Below, piece by piece: positions 47,628 through 59,149 of a stretch of 64,000 nucleotides of DNA (positions within the stretch are counted from its first letter, which is position 1; each line of letters begins with the position of its first letter). The position numbers and the translations under genes are program-made. Source of the DNA: Blepharisma japonicum (taxonomy: Eukaryota > Ciliophora > Heterotrichea > Heterotrichida > Blepharismidae). The notes below the pieces were generated by a model. It worked only from the letters and a program-made list of their open reading frames with translations, ran no database searches and was not told where the DNA came from. Location: contig CATKHK010000020.1 in the NCBI GenBank assembly GCA_949751835.1, forward strand, positions 372,001 to 436,000. Reading direction: 5' to 3'.

Positions 47628-49583
47628 ATGAACAAGCTAGTTAAATATGGATCTCTCTTTATCTTGTTTATGTGAGTTGGGATTATTTTCCTATTTTTCA
47701 TCAGCCTAAACCAAAACAGCTTTGGGCTTATTATTCAAAAAATACAATTTTATCAAGAAAATCTCAAGCCTAAAATTTCTTTGTACGATGATGAAAAATC
47801 TCTTAAAAATCTTGATTTGGCATGCAAACCTGAGTCATTTGGCTACACAGAAAAAGAAGCATCTCTTTTATTTCCAGATAAAAAATACCCAAACTGTTCT
47901 AGAAATGACAAAGAAGCAGATACTTCGATTGATATGAATTTTGATACAAATTTTCTTACTATGAACTGCAGTGGAAAATTTTTACTAGGAACGTTTGAAG
48001 ATGGGGAAAATTTGCAAGAGCATGTGTTTTCTAATTTAATTCAGTCTTATTCTGGGCCAGTTCCACTGAATTCAGAAGAATGGGCATTTGCATCGTGTGA
48101 AAAATTTATTTTAGATAATTATGAGCATGTAATATACAAACTGAGGCTAAACCAAAAATCATTAGAAAGAGCCAAAAACAGCTTAAAAGGAAAACCAATA
48201 AATATAGTAATGCTGGTAATAGACTCTTTGTCAAGGAGAAATTTTTTCAGAAAATTACCAAATACAGTTGATTTTTTAAACAAAAATTTATCAAGTAATT
48301 TTTCTATTTTTGACTATAAACTCCATCATATTTTAGGCCAAAACTCAGATTCGCATTATATGCCGACGTTTTTAGGGGACATTCTTTATCAACTTCAATC
48401 AAATTCAGAAAATGAAGATCCATATTATGAGGATTCTTTATGAAAATATTTGCACGAAAGAGGGTTTGTTACGCTCTTTGGTCTGGACTATTGCGGAAAA
48501 TTTGTAGCTAATTTTTTAGGCAAAAAACCAAAATTTGACCATATTATGGGTAAATTTTGGTGTGCTGCTAATCAAATATATGGATATACCCAGAGTTTAA
48601 CAAAAGAAAGATGCATTGGAAATAAAAATGCTCATGAATATATATTGGATTATTTTTTGCAGTTTTCTGAGGCATATAAAGAAGTTTCGAGATTCTCATA
48701 TATCCATTTAAGCACTGCGCATGAAACTACAGGAACTGTGATTTCGACACTTGATGACGATTTAGTAGATTTTTTAGGAAAATTTTTGAGTGTTAAAGAA
48801 GATTCTGTTTTGTTTTTAATGGGAGATCATGGCATGCGATATGGAAATTGACATAAAACGAAAAATGGAGGTCAAGAGCATAAGCTTCCTTTGCTCCTTA
48901 TAATTCCTTCCAATTCTGTTTTAGCTCAAATTCCTAAAAGCTCTTCTATTTTGCAGCATAATTCGAATAGACTTATCAGTAAATTTGATTTCCATACAAC
49001 TTTATTGAATTTGGGAAATTTTCCAAATTTCAATGACAATAAAGAGGAAATTAAATTGAAAACTTCTAAAAGATATCAAACTTATAATTTATTTTCTGAA
49101 ATAATTCCCAATGATAGGAAATGCGAAGACATTGGGATATCAAATCATTGGTGCGGGTGTTCTCATTATGAAACCATTCCTACAGACAACACAATGGTTA
49201 AAAGCCTTACAATGCTAGTCATTAGAAACTTGAACCTTGAAAACTTATTTAAAAAATCATATAAAATCTGCAAAGAAATGAGCTTAAAAAATATTATTTA
49301 TGTAGGCAAAATAGAAGCAAAAGATTACTATAGCTTAAAAATAAAATTCACCATAAATGAAAGTGAGACTGCAATTTTTGAAATTTTATTAGAGCTTTCA
49401 TACATAGAGATACCAAAAAGAGAAAATGAATTTTTTGACTCAAAAAATGCTAAATACGGAGATTTCAAATTTTATAAAATAAAATATATCCAAAGGCTAG
49501 ATGATTATATAGATGATTGCACTGAGTTGGTTTTACTAAAAGATTTGGATCCACTCTACTGCATTTGTGAAGATGATATATAA
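47628..49583 (+). CDS. DUF229 sulfatase/phosphatase-superfamily protein, array copy 1
   Basis: 651 residues from ATG 47628 to TAA; TGA is Trp at about four positions (early in the membrane helix, in LWKYLHERG, and in YGNWHK). A type II membrane anchor lies at about 6-28. Marks of the family are CKPESFGYTEKEA, VMLVIDSLSRRNFFRKLP (192-211 region), HHILGQNS...MPTFLGD, RCIGNKNAHEY, STAHETTGTV, and MGDHGMRYG (398-406). The C-terminal domain ends YCICEDD. It is the most diverged of the array and sits first, 101 bases after eL43. The N-terminal domain lacks the longer Pro/Glu insert of the others. The enzyme activity is unknown. Confidence 0.82.
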
Positions 49584-49611
49584 TTTCTTTAAATAATTAT
49601 TATTAGAAATA

Positions 49612-51678
49612 ATGAATAAGCTCGTAAAAATAGGAACTTTCTCATTACTTCTACTATGAATTTTTATCGTTATAATTCTTATTGAATTTCCAGAGGGGAG
49701 TGAACCAGAGATAATAGAACCTCTAAAACCAGATATTGAAATTTTGATTGAGTCTCCAGTAATAGAAATTGAGCATCCAAAAAGTGAAATATCAAGAAAT
49801 AATCAATTGAATATGCTAGACGACGAAATTTCAATCAATTCTCTTAATTTAGCCTGCAAACCTGAGTCTTTTGGATATAGTGAAGAGGAAGCTTTTCTTT
49901 TATTTCCAAATAAAACATACCCAAGGTGCGAAGAAAGATATAATTCAAGCCAAGAAATGTTTTACATTGACCGCAAGGATGATACTTTGCATATGAATTG
50001 CACCGGAAGGACTGTGCTAGGGCATTTAGAAGTGCGTGAACAATTTGGAAAATATGTATATAATAATCGAATTAAAGAATATTGAGGACCAGTTCAATTA
50101 GACACACAGGAGTATGCATTTGGAACCTGCAATTTTTATAAAACAACAAATTTTGAGCATGTTACCTACAAGTTGAGACCGAAGGAGCAAGCATTGCAAA
50201 GGGCTAAATATTCTTTGATTGGTAAGCCTATAAATATCGTTATGCTAGTAATTGATTCTGTCTCACGGCGAAACTTTTTTAGAAAGCTCCCAGAATCTCT
50301 TGATTATTTAAATTCCAATGCAAAAAATTTTTCGATTTTTGATTTTAAGCTTCATCATATCATGGGTCAAAATTCTCCTGCAAGCTACATGCCTACATTC
50401 TTTGGAGAAATGCCATTTAAACAGTCAAGAAAAATATTCAGAGGTGACTTATATTATTCTATTTCTATATGAAAATATTTGCATGAGAGAGGATTTGTAA
50501 CTCTGATGGGAATGGACAATTGCGGAGATAATTTACCAAGTTTTATTGGAAGAAATCCCAAAGTCGACCATATAATGGGTTCATTTTGATGTGCAGCTAA
50601 AGCTTATTATGGGTATAGTCAAAGTTTAAAAAAAGAAAGATGCATTGGAAATAAAAATGCCCACACATGAATGCTGGACTATATATTGGATTTTTCAGAT
50701 ACCTATAAAAATGTATCAAAATATACTTATATGCATATAAACACAGCCCATGAAGAGACAGGAACTGTGATTTCCACATTAGATTTAGACCTAAAAAATT
50801 TCCTTCAAGATTTTACAAGTCGAGATGAAGATTATGTATTATTTCTAATGGGTGACCATGGTATGAGATATGGATCATGATTTAAATCAAAAGATGGCTC
50901 TCATGAGCACAAATTGCCACTTTTATTAGTCATAACAAAAAACTCAGTCTTAGAAAATATCCCGGGTAGTTCAAAAGCATTATTACACAATTCAAACAGA
51001 CTAATCAGTAAACTTGATTTTCACACAACTTTGCAGCATCTTGGAAACTACCCTGATATGGAATCTGGCGCTATTGATATTAGAGAAAAAACCTCAAAAA
51101 CCAAAAAAACTTATAACTTATTTTATGATTATATCCCTGATAACAGAACTTGTGAAGATGCTGGGATTCCTGTCTATTGATGTGGCTGCAAACCTTTTGA
51201 AGAAATCACTGAAAGCCAACCCCCTGAAGATTTCAACTATTTAACAAATAATGTTATAGACACCTTTAACCATGAAAATAAAATAGATGATAACTCAGAA
51301 GAAACAATCTGCCAAGAGCTAAATTTAAATAAAACAACATACATAGGAAAACAAGAAGACAACGATATAAACTACTACAAAATAAAATTCACAATCCAAG
51401 AAAAAGCCTCAGCACTATTTGAAGTCATAGTCAGACTCGCAAAAACCCCAATAACAAAACGAGAGTCCGAATATTTCAGCGTCAAAAATATCACCTTTGG
51501 AGAAATGAAATATTACAATATAATGAACGTCAACAGACTCGACGCTTATGACAGTATCTGCAAAGACGAAATCCTCAAAAAAGGCTTCGACCCTGTCTAT
51601 TGCATTTGCAATGAAAATGACTTAAAAATCCCTCCCCTTAATACCACACACATTGAGGACAGCTCAGAAAGACTATAA
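49612..51678 (+). CDS. DUF229 sulfatase/phosphatase-superfamily protein, array copy 2
   Basis: 688 residues from ATG 49612, 28 bases after the previous stop, to TAA. TGA is Trp at about nine places, each TGG or TGA in the paralogues. The membrane anchor is at about 6-25. Marks are NMLDDEISIN, CKPESFGYSEEEAFLLFP, MLVIDSVSRRNFFRKLP (near 208), HHIMGQNS, YLHERGFVTLMGMDNCGDNL, AHEETGTV and GDHGMRY (Asp about 415). Near its 3' end the codons are visibly richer in C at third positions than in the paralogues. It ends 32 bases before the convergent CNOT9 gene. Confidence 0.84.
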
Positions 51679-51710
51679 ATTACCATTAAGAAATATCTAA
51701 AATTATTTCA

Positions 51711-52559
51711 TTAGACTTGAAAAGCCGGAATTTTGTTTTCTATTGGATTTGTCATACCTAAATTATAAAGTGTTGTTGTCAGCCATCTTCTCGTATTTTC
51801 ATCCATCATCATAGCCTGAGTTGGCTCTTTAAAAGAAGCTGGAATATATTTTCTCAAAAATTCTCTCCCTTTTGCATGCTCTGAAATTCTTAAAAAACAT
51901 CTTACAATATGCTTCAGAAGCCTCTGTGACGGGGTTTCTTTCATAGTATCAATCATATTGTTAAGCACACTGCAAACTGTATGAAGCCTGTCAAAAGTCT
52001 GACATAAATAAACTAAGCCATTTTCATCTGAAAGGATTTTTTGTATAATAAAAGTCGCCACTGTTTTCGATAATTCGCTACCTCTGTCCATGATTCTTAA
52101 ACATAATGGGATAATTTCTGTATGAATTAAAAAATTGATAACTTCGGGGTCGTCTGCCTTTACTAAAGCGCCTATAACACCTAAAGAAGTTAGCTTTAAA
52201 TACTCGTAAGGTCTGGAGTTGCTAATTGTATTGAGAAATGGGTATAAAAACAATGGAATGTGAGCTGATAAAAAGAGACTGCGGGTTTCTGTGTGGGAGG
52301 CTACACATTGCAGAAGGGCGAGGACGTTGCACACCCTGTTTGAAGCCGTAACACTGAGAGTCGGAGGGACCAGAAGTGGGTAGACGTCAACTATTTCTTG
52401 AAGAAGTGCAGCAATGGTACCTACTGAATGTCAGAGAATTGGGGCGAGCTCTGTAAAAGATTCTCGGTTTCGTGAAAGTTCGACGAGGGCTTCTTCTCGC
52501 TTTTCTGGGATGATGAGATCTTGGACGAGCTTAGACATGACTTGCTTGATGTTTTCCAT
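51711..52559 (-). CDS. CNOT9: CCR4-NOT subunit 9 (Rcd1/Caf40)
   Basis: 282 residues from ATG 52559-52557 to TAA, with one TGA read as Trp (LAPILWHSVGT). It is an armadillo-repeat subunit of the CCR4-NOT deadenylase complex, which shortens mRNA poly(A) tails. The start [20 protein letters not shown] and [20 protein letters not shown], then [20 protein letters not shown] and [17 protein letters not shown] are highly characteristic. [34 protein letters not shown] and [12 protein letters not shown] follow. The length fits the family (~300). It is the only minus-strand gene inside the DUF229 array. Confidence 0.96.
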
Positions 52560-53650
52560 ATTTAACACTATAGGAATATTTCATATAGGAAAAGGGAAAA
52601 TTGTAAAAAATTGAAGATGGCTTTTTTCTTGTAAATTAGTATGATGGGTTTTTTTGAAGAAAAGAAGGGAATAGATATATAGCTCCTAAGGAAAGATGAA
52701 TATTTTTAAAATCTTAGGCTGCTAAGAAAGTCATTATTATTGAGGCATTTCTTTTCAATTTCAATTTGTGGAAATAAAAATCTATTTTATTAATGTCTTA
52801 AGAATAGTTAAATGAAAAAAATTTAATGCTATTTTAGATAACATTAATAATATAAAGTATTTTTATGCTTCTAATGATTATGAAACTGTTCTAGACTTTA
52901 TTATATCAATTAAGGAACTGACAAGTAAGCTCAAAAACCGATATTTAGATACTCTTAGTTTTCATTAGAATATTTAGGCAAATTATTCAGCACGAAGGAA
53001 ATCTGTTTAATTAGCTGAGGAGTTATGCAATGAGCAATAAATTCCTGTAAAAGCATTATAATAGAAATATATAAAATAACTTCCCTTAGCATTGCTATTT
53101 TTACATCTTCATTTCAAATCCTATTTTACTTAACTAGCAATTCACATATAGAATTATCAATTAGCTCTTTTAAGAATTTCTTATTTCTTCTATTTAAATA
53201 TAATCAAAACTTATTCTTTTTTTAATTTTGTAAAATTTCTCTTATGTTCAAAATTATTAATAACTTTTTTGTCGAAAAAGGATTTTGAATCAAATGAAAT
53301 AAGAGTAAGCAACCATTTAATTCAAAATATTTCTAAAAGCGTTGATAAAAATGTCGCATATTTTTAATTTTGCTATCTATATCCTGAAACATCTATTTGA
53401 TACTTTTGTATGTTTATAAATAAACAATGAATTAGATTAAGCTACCATTGATTCTAGTTAATTTTAATAAGCCAGGTAATGAAACTCCTTCAAAAGGAAA
53501 AAATATTTTTAGTGAAACTAGTTATTAAATTTATAATATAATATATCCCCCACAGATTATCATCACACTCATTAAATTTGTTTTAATAAAAATTTATTTT
53601 CTTGGATTAAAAATTGATATCAAATTTTTTTAAAATTTGACTTATATTTA
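52560..53650. other. Intergenic, nothing recognised
   Basis: About 1.1 kb, AT-rich, between the CNOT9 start and a DUF229 pseudogene. No fragment of the array could be recognised. Confidence 0.55.
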
Positions 53651-54243
53651 ATGGATAAGCTTCTAGAGATTAAAACTATGCTATGACTTCTGTTATGAAT
53701 TGGTTTCGTTTATGTTTTTTATGCATCCCAGATGATAATCTATCAAAAAATCAAATGCTTCCAGATGATTTCATAATATTTCAATTGATTCTCCAGCTGA
53801 AAATGCATCTCAAAACCATGAAAAACAATGAAAAACTCAGATAAATATGTTGGATGATGAAAATTCAATCTACCTGCTTAATTTGACCTGCAAACCAGAG
53901 TCCTTTAGATATACTTTGGAGGACTCTTTTTTTATTTCCAAACGTTACATTTCCAAGATGTGAAGAAAAGTATATATCAAGCTCAGAAATGTTTTATATA
54001 GACCTCAAAGATAATACTTTGGATATGAATTGTACTGGAAAAGCCGCATTGGGGCCTTTAGAAGATAAAGAAGACTTTGGAAAATATCAATATGCTAATC
54101 ATTAAATGGGCTATAATAGCATCTGTATAGACGATATAATAAAAATGGGGCTTGATCCTATCTATTGTATTTGTGATGAAAATGAATTTATTAGAAATTC
54201 GTTAAATAGCACAGGTAGCCATTCTAAGCCTAGAGAGCCGTAA
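53651..54243 (+). pseudogene. DUF229 pseudogene with large internal deletion
   Basis: It begins MDKLLEIKT and keeps the hydrophobic anchor with TGA as Trp. It then reads NMLDDENSIYLLNLTCKPES, a frameshift follows, and LHMNCTG-like sequence continues (LDMNCTGKAALGPLE). Just after YANH a TAA stop meets the C-terminal end of the gene (YNSICIDDII, YCICDENE, SKPREP, stop). About 1.5 kb of the middle, including the catalytic core, is gone. It lies between array copies 2 and 3. Confidence 0.82.
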
Positions 54244-54863
54244 ATAAATCGTTATAATAATAAATAAGCATTTATTTTGCGATATTTAATTATTTGAATT
54301 TTGCCATAAAGCTGGTTTATATGTTTTCCTATGTATTGTTTTATGCTTACAAATCGCTTTTGTGAATTAGTAACGATTTATAGGCTTAAAGACTGTAATT
54401 TATCTAGCATACAAAGGCGGCAAACAATTAATGCAATGATTTATTAAATTATAATGAGTGCTCAGACCTATTTCGGCAACATAATCCAATATAAATTATA
54501 TTCCTTATAAAAAATGATACAAGAGCCATTTTCTTTGCATGAGACCTAACCCTAAGTAAGCGTTGCAAATGAGAATATTTTTTGTAAGGTACATAAAAAT
54601 CATTTAAAGCCTTTTAAATGAAGTTTCCTCTTGATATAAAAGAAAACCTAAACGTTTCAGCTTAAATTTTGCTGAAGTATGAATATTTTCTTTTAAAAGA
54701 AGGTAAGATTTTAAAGCCAACAGGAAAAATAAACAGCCCTCAATTTTTTAAAATAAAATACAGACCAAGGCTGCAGATAAATAACGACAATTCCTTTTGC
54801 ATAATCTTTACTCTTCTGTGATTAATAGTGATCGCTATTTTTTTTAAAAAGGGTATTAATATA
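54244..54863. other. Intergenic
   Basis: 620 bases upstream of array copy 3. A 6-bp inverted pair (TTTGCA 54534-54539 and TGCAAA 54564-54569) encloses ACCTAACCCTAAG. No gene was seen. Confidence 0.5.
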
Positions 54864-56912
54864 ATGAATAAGCTCTTAGAAATTGGAGTTATTTTATTTC
54901 TTCTCCTTTGAATTTTTCTTGTTTTTTTTTGCTTTGCGCTTCCAGAGGGCAGCGGATCAGGTATAGATTCCCCAAATGATTTCATTGATTTATCAATTGA
55001 TTCTCCAGCTGATCATGTGCCTCAAAAACGTGAAAAATCACAAGAATATCAGCTAAATATCTTAGATGATGAAAATTCAGTCAACACACTTAATCTGTCT
55101 TGCAAGCCAGAGTCTTTCGGGTACACAATGGAGGAAGCACTTTATTTGTTTCCTAACATCACGTACCCAAGATGTGAAGAAAAATACAAGTCAAGTCCAG
55201 AAATGTTCTATATAGGCCGTAACGATAATAAGCTTCATATGAATTGTACTGGAATAGTAGCATTGGGACCTGTGGAGAGCAATGAGGAATTTGGAGAATA
55301 TACATATTCTAATAGACTAGAAGAATATACTGGAGAACCATTAGTTCTTGACTCGGAGGAATATGCATTTGGGTCCTGCGACCCCAATAAAAGAACAGAG
55401 TTTGAGCATGTTGCTTATAAAATAAAGCTCAATGAAGAATCCTATCAGAGAGCAAAAAATTCATTGCCAGGGAAGCCTTTAAATATCGTGATGCTTGTGA
55501 TTGACTCTCTCTCGAGGAGAATGTTCTTTAGAAAACTTCCAAAATCAGTCGATTACTTAAATTCTGTAGCAGAAAATGTGTCCATCTTTGATTTTAAAAT
55601 TCACCATGTTATGGGACAAAATTCTCACTTCAGCTTTATGCCAACATGGTATGGGGATATACCTTGTGTAGTATCGCCCATGAATCGTGGAGATGTATAC
55701 TATGATATTTCTATATGAAAATACTTGCATGAGAGAGGGTTTGTAACAATGATGGGAATGGATAATTGTGGTGATAATTTACCGCAATTTATTGGAAGAA
55801 GGCCTAGAGTCGATCACAAAATGGGTTCAATATGGTGTGCAGCCCACACTTTATATGGGTATAGTGAGAGCTTAAAGAGAGAAAGATGCATTGGAAATAA
55901 AAATACCCATGCATGGATGATGGATTATATATTAGATTTTTCAGATACCTATAAAAATGTATCAAGATACTCTTATATGCATATAGATACAGCGCATGAA
56001 GAGACGGGAACTGTTGTCTCCACAATAGATTTAGACCTTAAGAATTTCCTTCAAGATTTTTTAAGTAGAGATGAAGATTCAGTACTATTCCTAATGGGAG
56101 ACCATGGGATGAGATATGGGCAATGGTTTAAGTCAAAAGATGGCTCACACGAGCACAAGTTGCCGCTTTTAATGATTATAGCAAATGACAGATTTTTAAA
56201 CCAGATCCCTAATGCCAGAAAAATTCTGCTCCACAACTCAAATAGGCTATTAAGTAAATTTGATTTCCATACAGTCCTGCAGCATCTTGGGAACTTCCCA
56301 GACCTCGAATCTCACAGAGAAGAAATCAGAAGAAAGACCTCAAGAAGGTTAACAACTTACAATTGGTTCACTGATTATATCCCAGATAACAGAACCTGCA
56401 AAGATGCAGGGATCCCTATTTTTTGGTGTGGCTGCAAGCCTTTTAAAGAAATCAAGGAAGATATAAATTCAGAGAGTTTCGTTTACTTAACAAATAGTGT
56501 TATAGAAGTATTCAACTCAGAAAATCATATTTATTATAAATGGAAGAAAACCATCTGCCAAAAGCTGAATTTAAATAACAATACATATATTGGGAAGCAA
56601 GAAGATGGCGATGCAGACTACTATAAAATAAAATTCACAGTCCAAGAAAAAGAATCAGCAATGTTTGAGGTCATTCTTAGGCTCTCAAGAACATGAATAG
56701 ATAAGCAGGAATCAGAATATTTTAGCGTTAAAAGTATCAGCTTTGGACAAATGAAATACTACAATATAATGAATGTCAATAGACTAGACTCTTATGAGGG
56801 CATTTGCAAAGATGAAATCATTCGAAAGGGTTATGATCCAACTTATTGCATTTGTAATGAGAATGATTTTAAGAACAAGACATCAAACAGTGAAGGCCGT
56901 GGGAATAATTAA
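54864..56912 (+). CDS. DUF229 sulfatase/phosphatase-superfamily protein, array copy 3
   Basis: 682 residues from ATG 54864 to TAA. TGA is Trp in the anchor, at 55716-55718 and near 56694. The membrane anchor is at about 7-27. Marks are NILDDENSVN, CKPESFGYTMEEALYLFP, MLVIDSLSRRMFFRKLP (near 207), HHVMGQNS, MMGMDNCGDNL, AHEETGTV, and GDHGMRY (Asp about 413). The tail ends YCICNENDF and NSEGRGNN. It is very close to copies 4 and 5 of the array. Fewer Trp are TGA than in copy 2. Confidence 0.84.
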
Positions 56913-57909
56913 CGGTGAATATAGCCTAATAATTTAGAAGCTTCTAAAATAATCATTTTATTGAGCTGGCTGATTTTTCTTAAAATTTTTGATATATAGC
57001 TTATTCAGTTTTCAACTTTATTAAAACTTGGTGATGTTAATCACATTTTAATATTAAAACTAATAGACAATAGTGGCCTATAGAATTGTAGATGCTTTAA
57101 TAATATTTACCAATTTTTAAAATCTCAATTAAATTCTTTTAAATCTAAAGATTACATAATTATGAAAATAACTTTAAAATATTTCAATCGTAGCTGGAGA
57201 ATTCAGATTAATAGCATCATAACTTCGGATTCATAACTTTATCGCAAAAATGATGAAATAATAAAACTTAACTTAAGTCTCTTAAACTGATGTTTCTGCA
57301 TACTTTCTAAACACAGGAATCAACTTGCTGGAAACTTCTTTCAGGATCTGTGGCTTGCATCATCATTCCTGAACCTCAACAGACTTGAAAAACTATTCTT
57401 CCACTTTGCCAATCGAGAGATAAACGTATCGTTTAGCTCGATACCCTCTCTCAGACATCTTGAGGAAAGATGGCACGGGAAAAAAGGACCTTGACTTTCG
57501 AAACTGGAAGTTAAAGAGTTGTAGCCTAAAACCATTGAATAGCTAATATTTGATCAGGAGTCGTTACTAGCTTGTTCACAATGCCTATCTATCCATTTGG
57601 CCTCTAAACCAATTTAAGGGTTAAAATTAAAAGGTCTTGACACCAGATACTGCATTCTTACTCGAGTTTTCATTTTAACTGGAAGCTGGCCAGAAAACTC
57701 AAGCTTTGAATTCTTCTGTGAAAGTAGTTTATTTTGACTCATTGAAAGGTGGCAATCCTTCTAAACTCTGGGAATCAAGAGCAGACCTTTCCCAAAGTAC
57801 TGTGCAGCACAAGGCTACATCTGATAAGCGATATCGAAAGAATAATATCCTTCAGCCTTAGCAGTAGATTTTTCTAAGATAACTTATAAATTAGCAAGAT
57901 AAATAGGAG
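56913..57909. other. Intergenic with hairpin-rich patch
   Basis: 56913-57290 is ordinary AT-rich DNA. From about 57300 to 57850 the composition becomes less AT-rich and several inverted repeats appear. A minus-strand 64-codon frame at 57341-57535 looks like chance. One strong pair is CTCGAGTTTTC 57661-57671 with GAAAACTCAAG 57693-57703 (10 of 11 paired). Confidence 0.5.
57300..57540. ncRNA. Candidate structured RNA or element (nested hairpins)
   Basis: Perfect inverted pairs follow each other. CAGGAAT 57314-57320 pairs with ATTCCTG 57365-57371. ATCGAG 57412-57417 pairs with CTCGAT 57437-57442, enclosing TAAACG 57421-57426 with CGTTTA 57430-57435. CATCTT 57456-57461 pairs with AAGATG 57467-57472. 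On the other strand the middle pair can also form GAGAGA/TCTCTC with GTATCG/CGATAC inside. No known RNA family could be matched by eye. Confidence 0.35.
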
Positions 57910-58095
57910 GATGTAAAATTTTCTACAGATTATACCAATTATAGTGTCTCCAATGAATAAAGGAGATTTATATTATAATGTTTCCATATGGAAATATTTG
58001 CATGAGAGAGGATTTGTAGCAATGATGGGAATAGATAATTGTGGAGACAATTTGCCGCAGTTTATAGGAAGAAAACCTTAAGTCTATGGTGTGCA

Positions 58096-58265
58096 TCTTA
58101 AGCTCAATAAAGATAGGTCTCTCTTAAAAATCAAAAAGAATTTTTTTAGTGTTTTCCGACTGTTCAAATATGTATAGCTGAACATAATTAAATATCTTCA
58201 AAGAAACCTGGTCCGAAGGCCAGGCTTAGGAGAGGTATCATATTTAATTACTCCTATTATGTGCA
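58096..58265. mobile_element. Candidate 170-bp insertion in the pseudogene
   Basis: TGTGCA at 58090-58095 is repeated at 58260-58265, and the paralogous sequence resumes after the second copy (GCAGCTAGTTCAGATTATGG matches the intact GCAGCC...TATGG). The inserted DNA has a CCTGG/CCAGG hairpin (about 58207-58224). It has no coding frame and no clear terminal inverted repeats. The left junction is also accompanied by a small deletion. Confidence 0.45.
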
Positions 58266-58497
58266 GCTAGTTCAGATTATGGATATAGTGAGACTTTAAA
58301 AAAAGAAAGATGCATTGGAAATAAAAATACTCATGCATGAATGATGGACTACATTTTAGATTTTTCAGATGTCTATAAAAATGTATCAAGATACACTTAT
58401 ACGCATATAGACACAGCTCATGAGGAGACAGGAACTGTAACCCCACAATAGATCTAGACTTAAAGCACTTTCTTCAAGATTTTACAAGAAGAGATGA

Positions 58498-58823
58498 TTA
58501 AATTAAAGTTAAAATTATAATTGTAGCTTATTTTTAGCTGATATCTTCTTGCTCAGACTTGATTTTAGCTTATGTTAAATAGCAAGAATTTAAACTTTTT
58601 TGGAAGATCTGAAATGCACATTATTAGTCTGTAAAAAGTCTTAAGTAAGCTGGCTCTCAATGTTTTGAGATATAAAAGGCATGACGTCTTAAATTTCGTT
58701 TGTGGTGTTACAAAGTCTTAGATTATCAAAAATAATACTGCGAACTTTAGAAAACAATCAGTCCTAAGACTATAGCTATAGGCAAAAGCCTAGCAGTTGT
58801 TAAATAAAAACAAATAAAGATGA
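58498..58823. mobile_element. Candidate 326-bp insertion in the pseudogene
   Basis: GATGA at 58493-58497 is repeated at 58819-58823, exactly at the codons for the conserved RDEDYVLF segment, which resumes with GATGAAGACTACGTATTA. The insert starts TTAAATTAAAG and ends AACAAATAAA, with no coding frame. The short direct repeat is consistent with a target-site duplication or with an eliminated-sequence-like insert, but 5 bases can match by chance. Confidence 0.45.
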
Positions 58824-59149
58824 AGACTACGTATTATTTTTGATGGGAGACCACGGATCAGATATGGGTCGTGTGATTTAAATCAATAGATGGCTCCCAT
58901 GAGCATAAATTGCCACTTTTATTTATCATAACAAAAGATAGCATCTTAAATAATATACCTGGGGGTTCTGAGGCTTTGCTACATAACTCAAACCGGCTAT
59001 TAAGTAAATTTGATTTCCACACAATTTTGCAGCATCTTGGAAACTATCTTGATCTAGAATCTCACAGAGATGAAGTCAGAATAAAAACTTCAAGAAGGTT
59101 AACAACTTATAATTGATTTACTGATTATATCCCACATAAATATAATTAA

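Larger units (their letters stand above)
57910..59149 (+). pseudogene. DUF229 pseudogene, 5'-truncated and interrupted by insertions
   Basis: The N-terminal half is missing. From about 57950 it reads KGDLYYNVSIWKYLHERG, then MMGIDNCGDNLPQFIGRKP and a TAA. An insertion follows, then SETLKKERCIGNKNTHAWMM and AHEETGTV with a small frameshift, then a second insertion, then YVLFLMGDHG with another frameshift, and HEHKLPLLFIITKDS to NWFTDYIPHKYN and TAA. The segments align in order with copies 3 and 4 of the array. It is closest to copy 4 (FKSIDGSHEHKLPLL shared). Confidence 0.85.

Noticed and set aside
54534-54569. Possible telomerase RNA template (ACCTAACCCTAAG in a short hairpin)
   Set aside because: Blepharisma telomeres are reported as an 8-nt CCCTAACA-type repeat, which this does not match, and one short CCTAA run is weak evidence.
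57341-57535. 64-codon minus-strand frame in the hairpin patch
   Set aside because: No resemblance, no paralogue, and the underlying DNA is better explained by inverted repeats.
57910-59149. Treating the interrupted DUF229 sequence as a gene with long introns
   Set aside because: The only introns here are 15 nt, the inserts lack GT...AG ends at suitable positions, and separate frameshifts and a missing 5' half disable the gene anyway.
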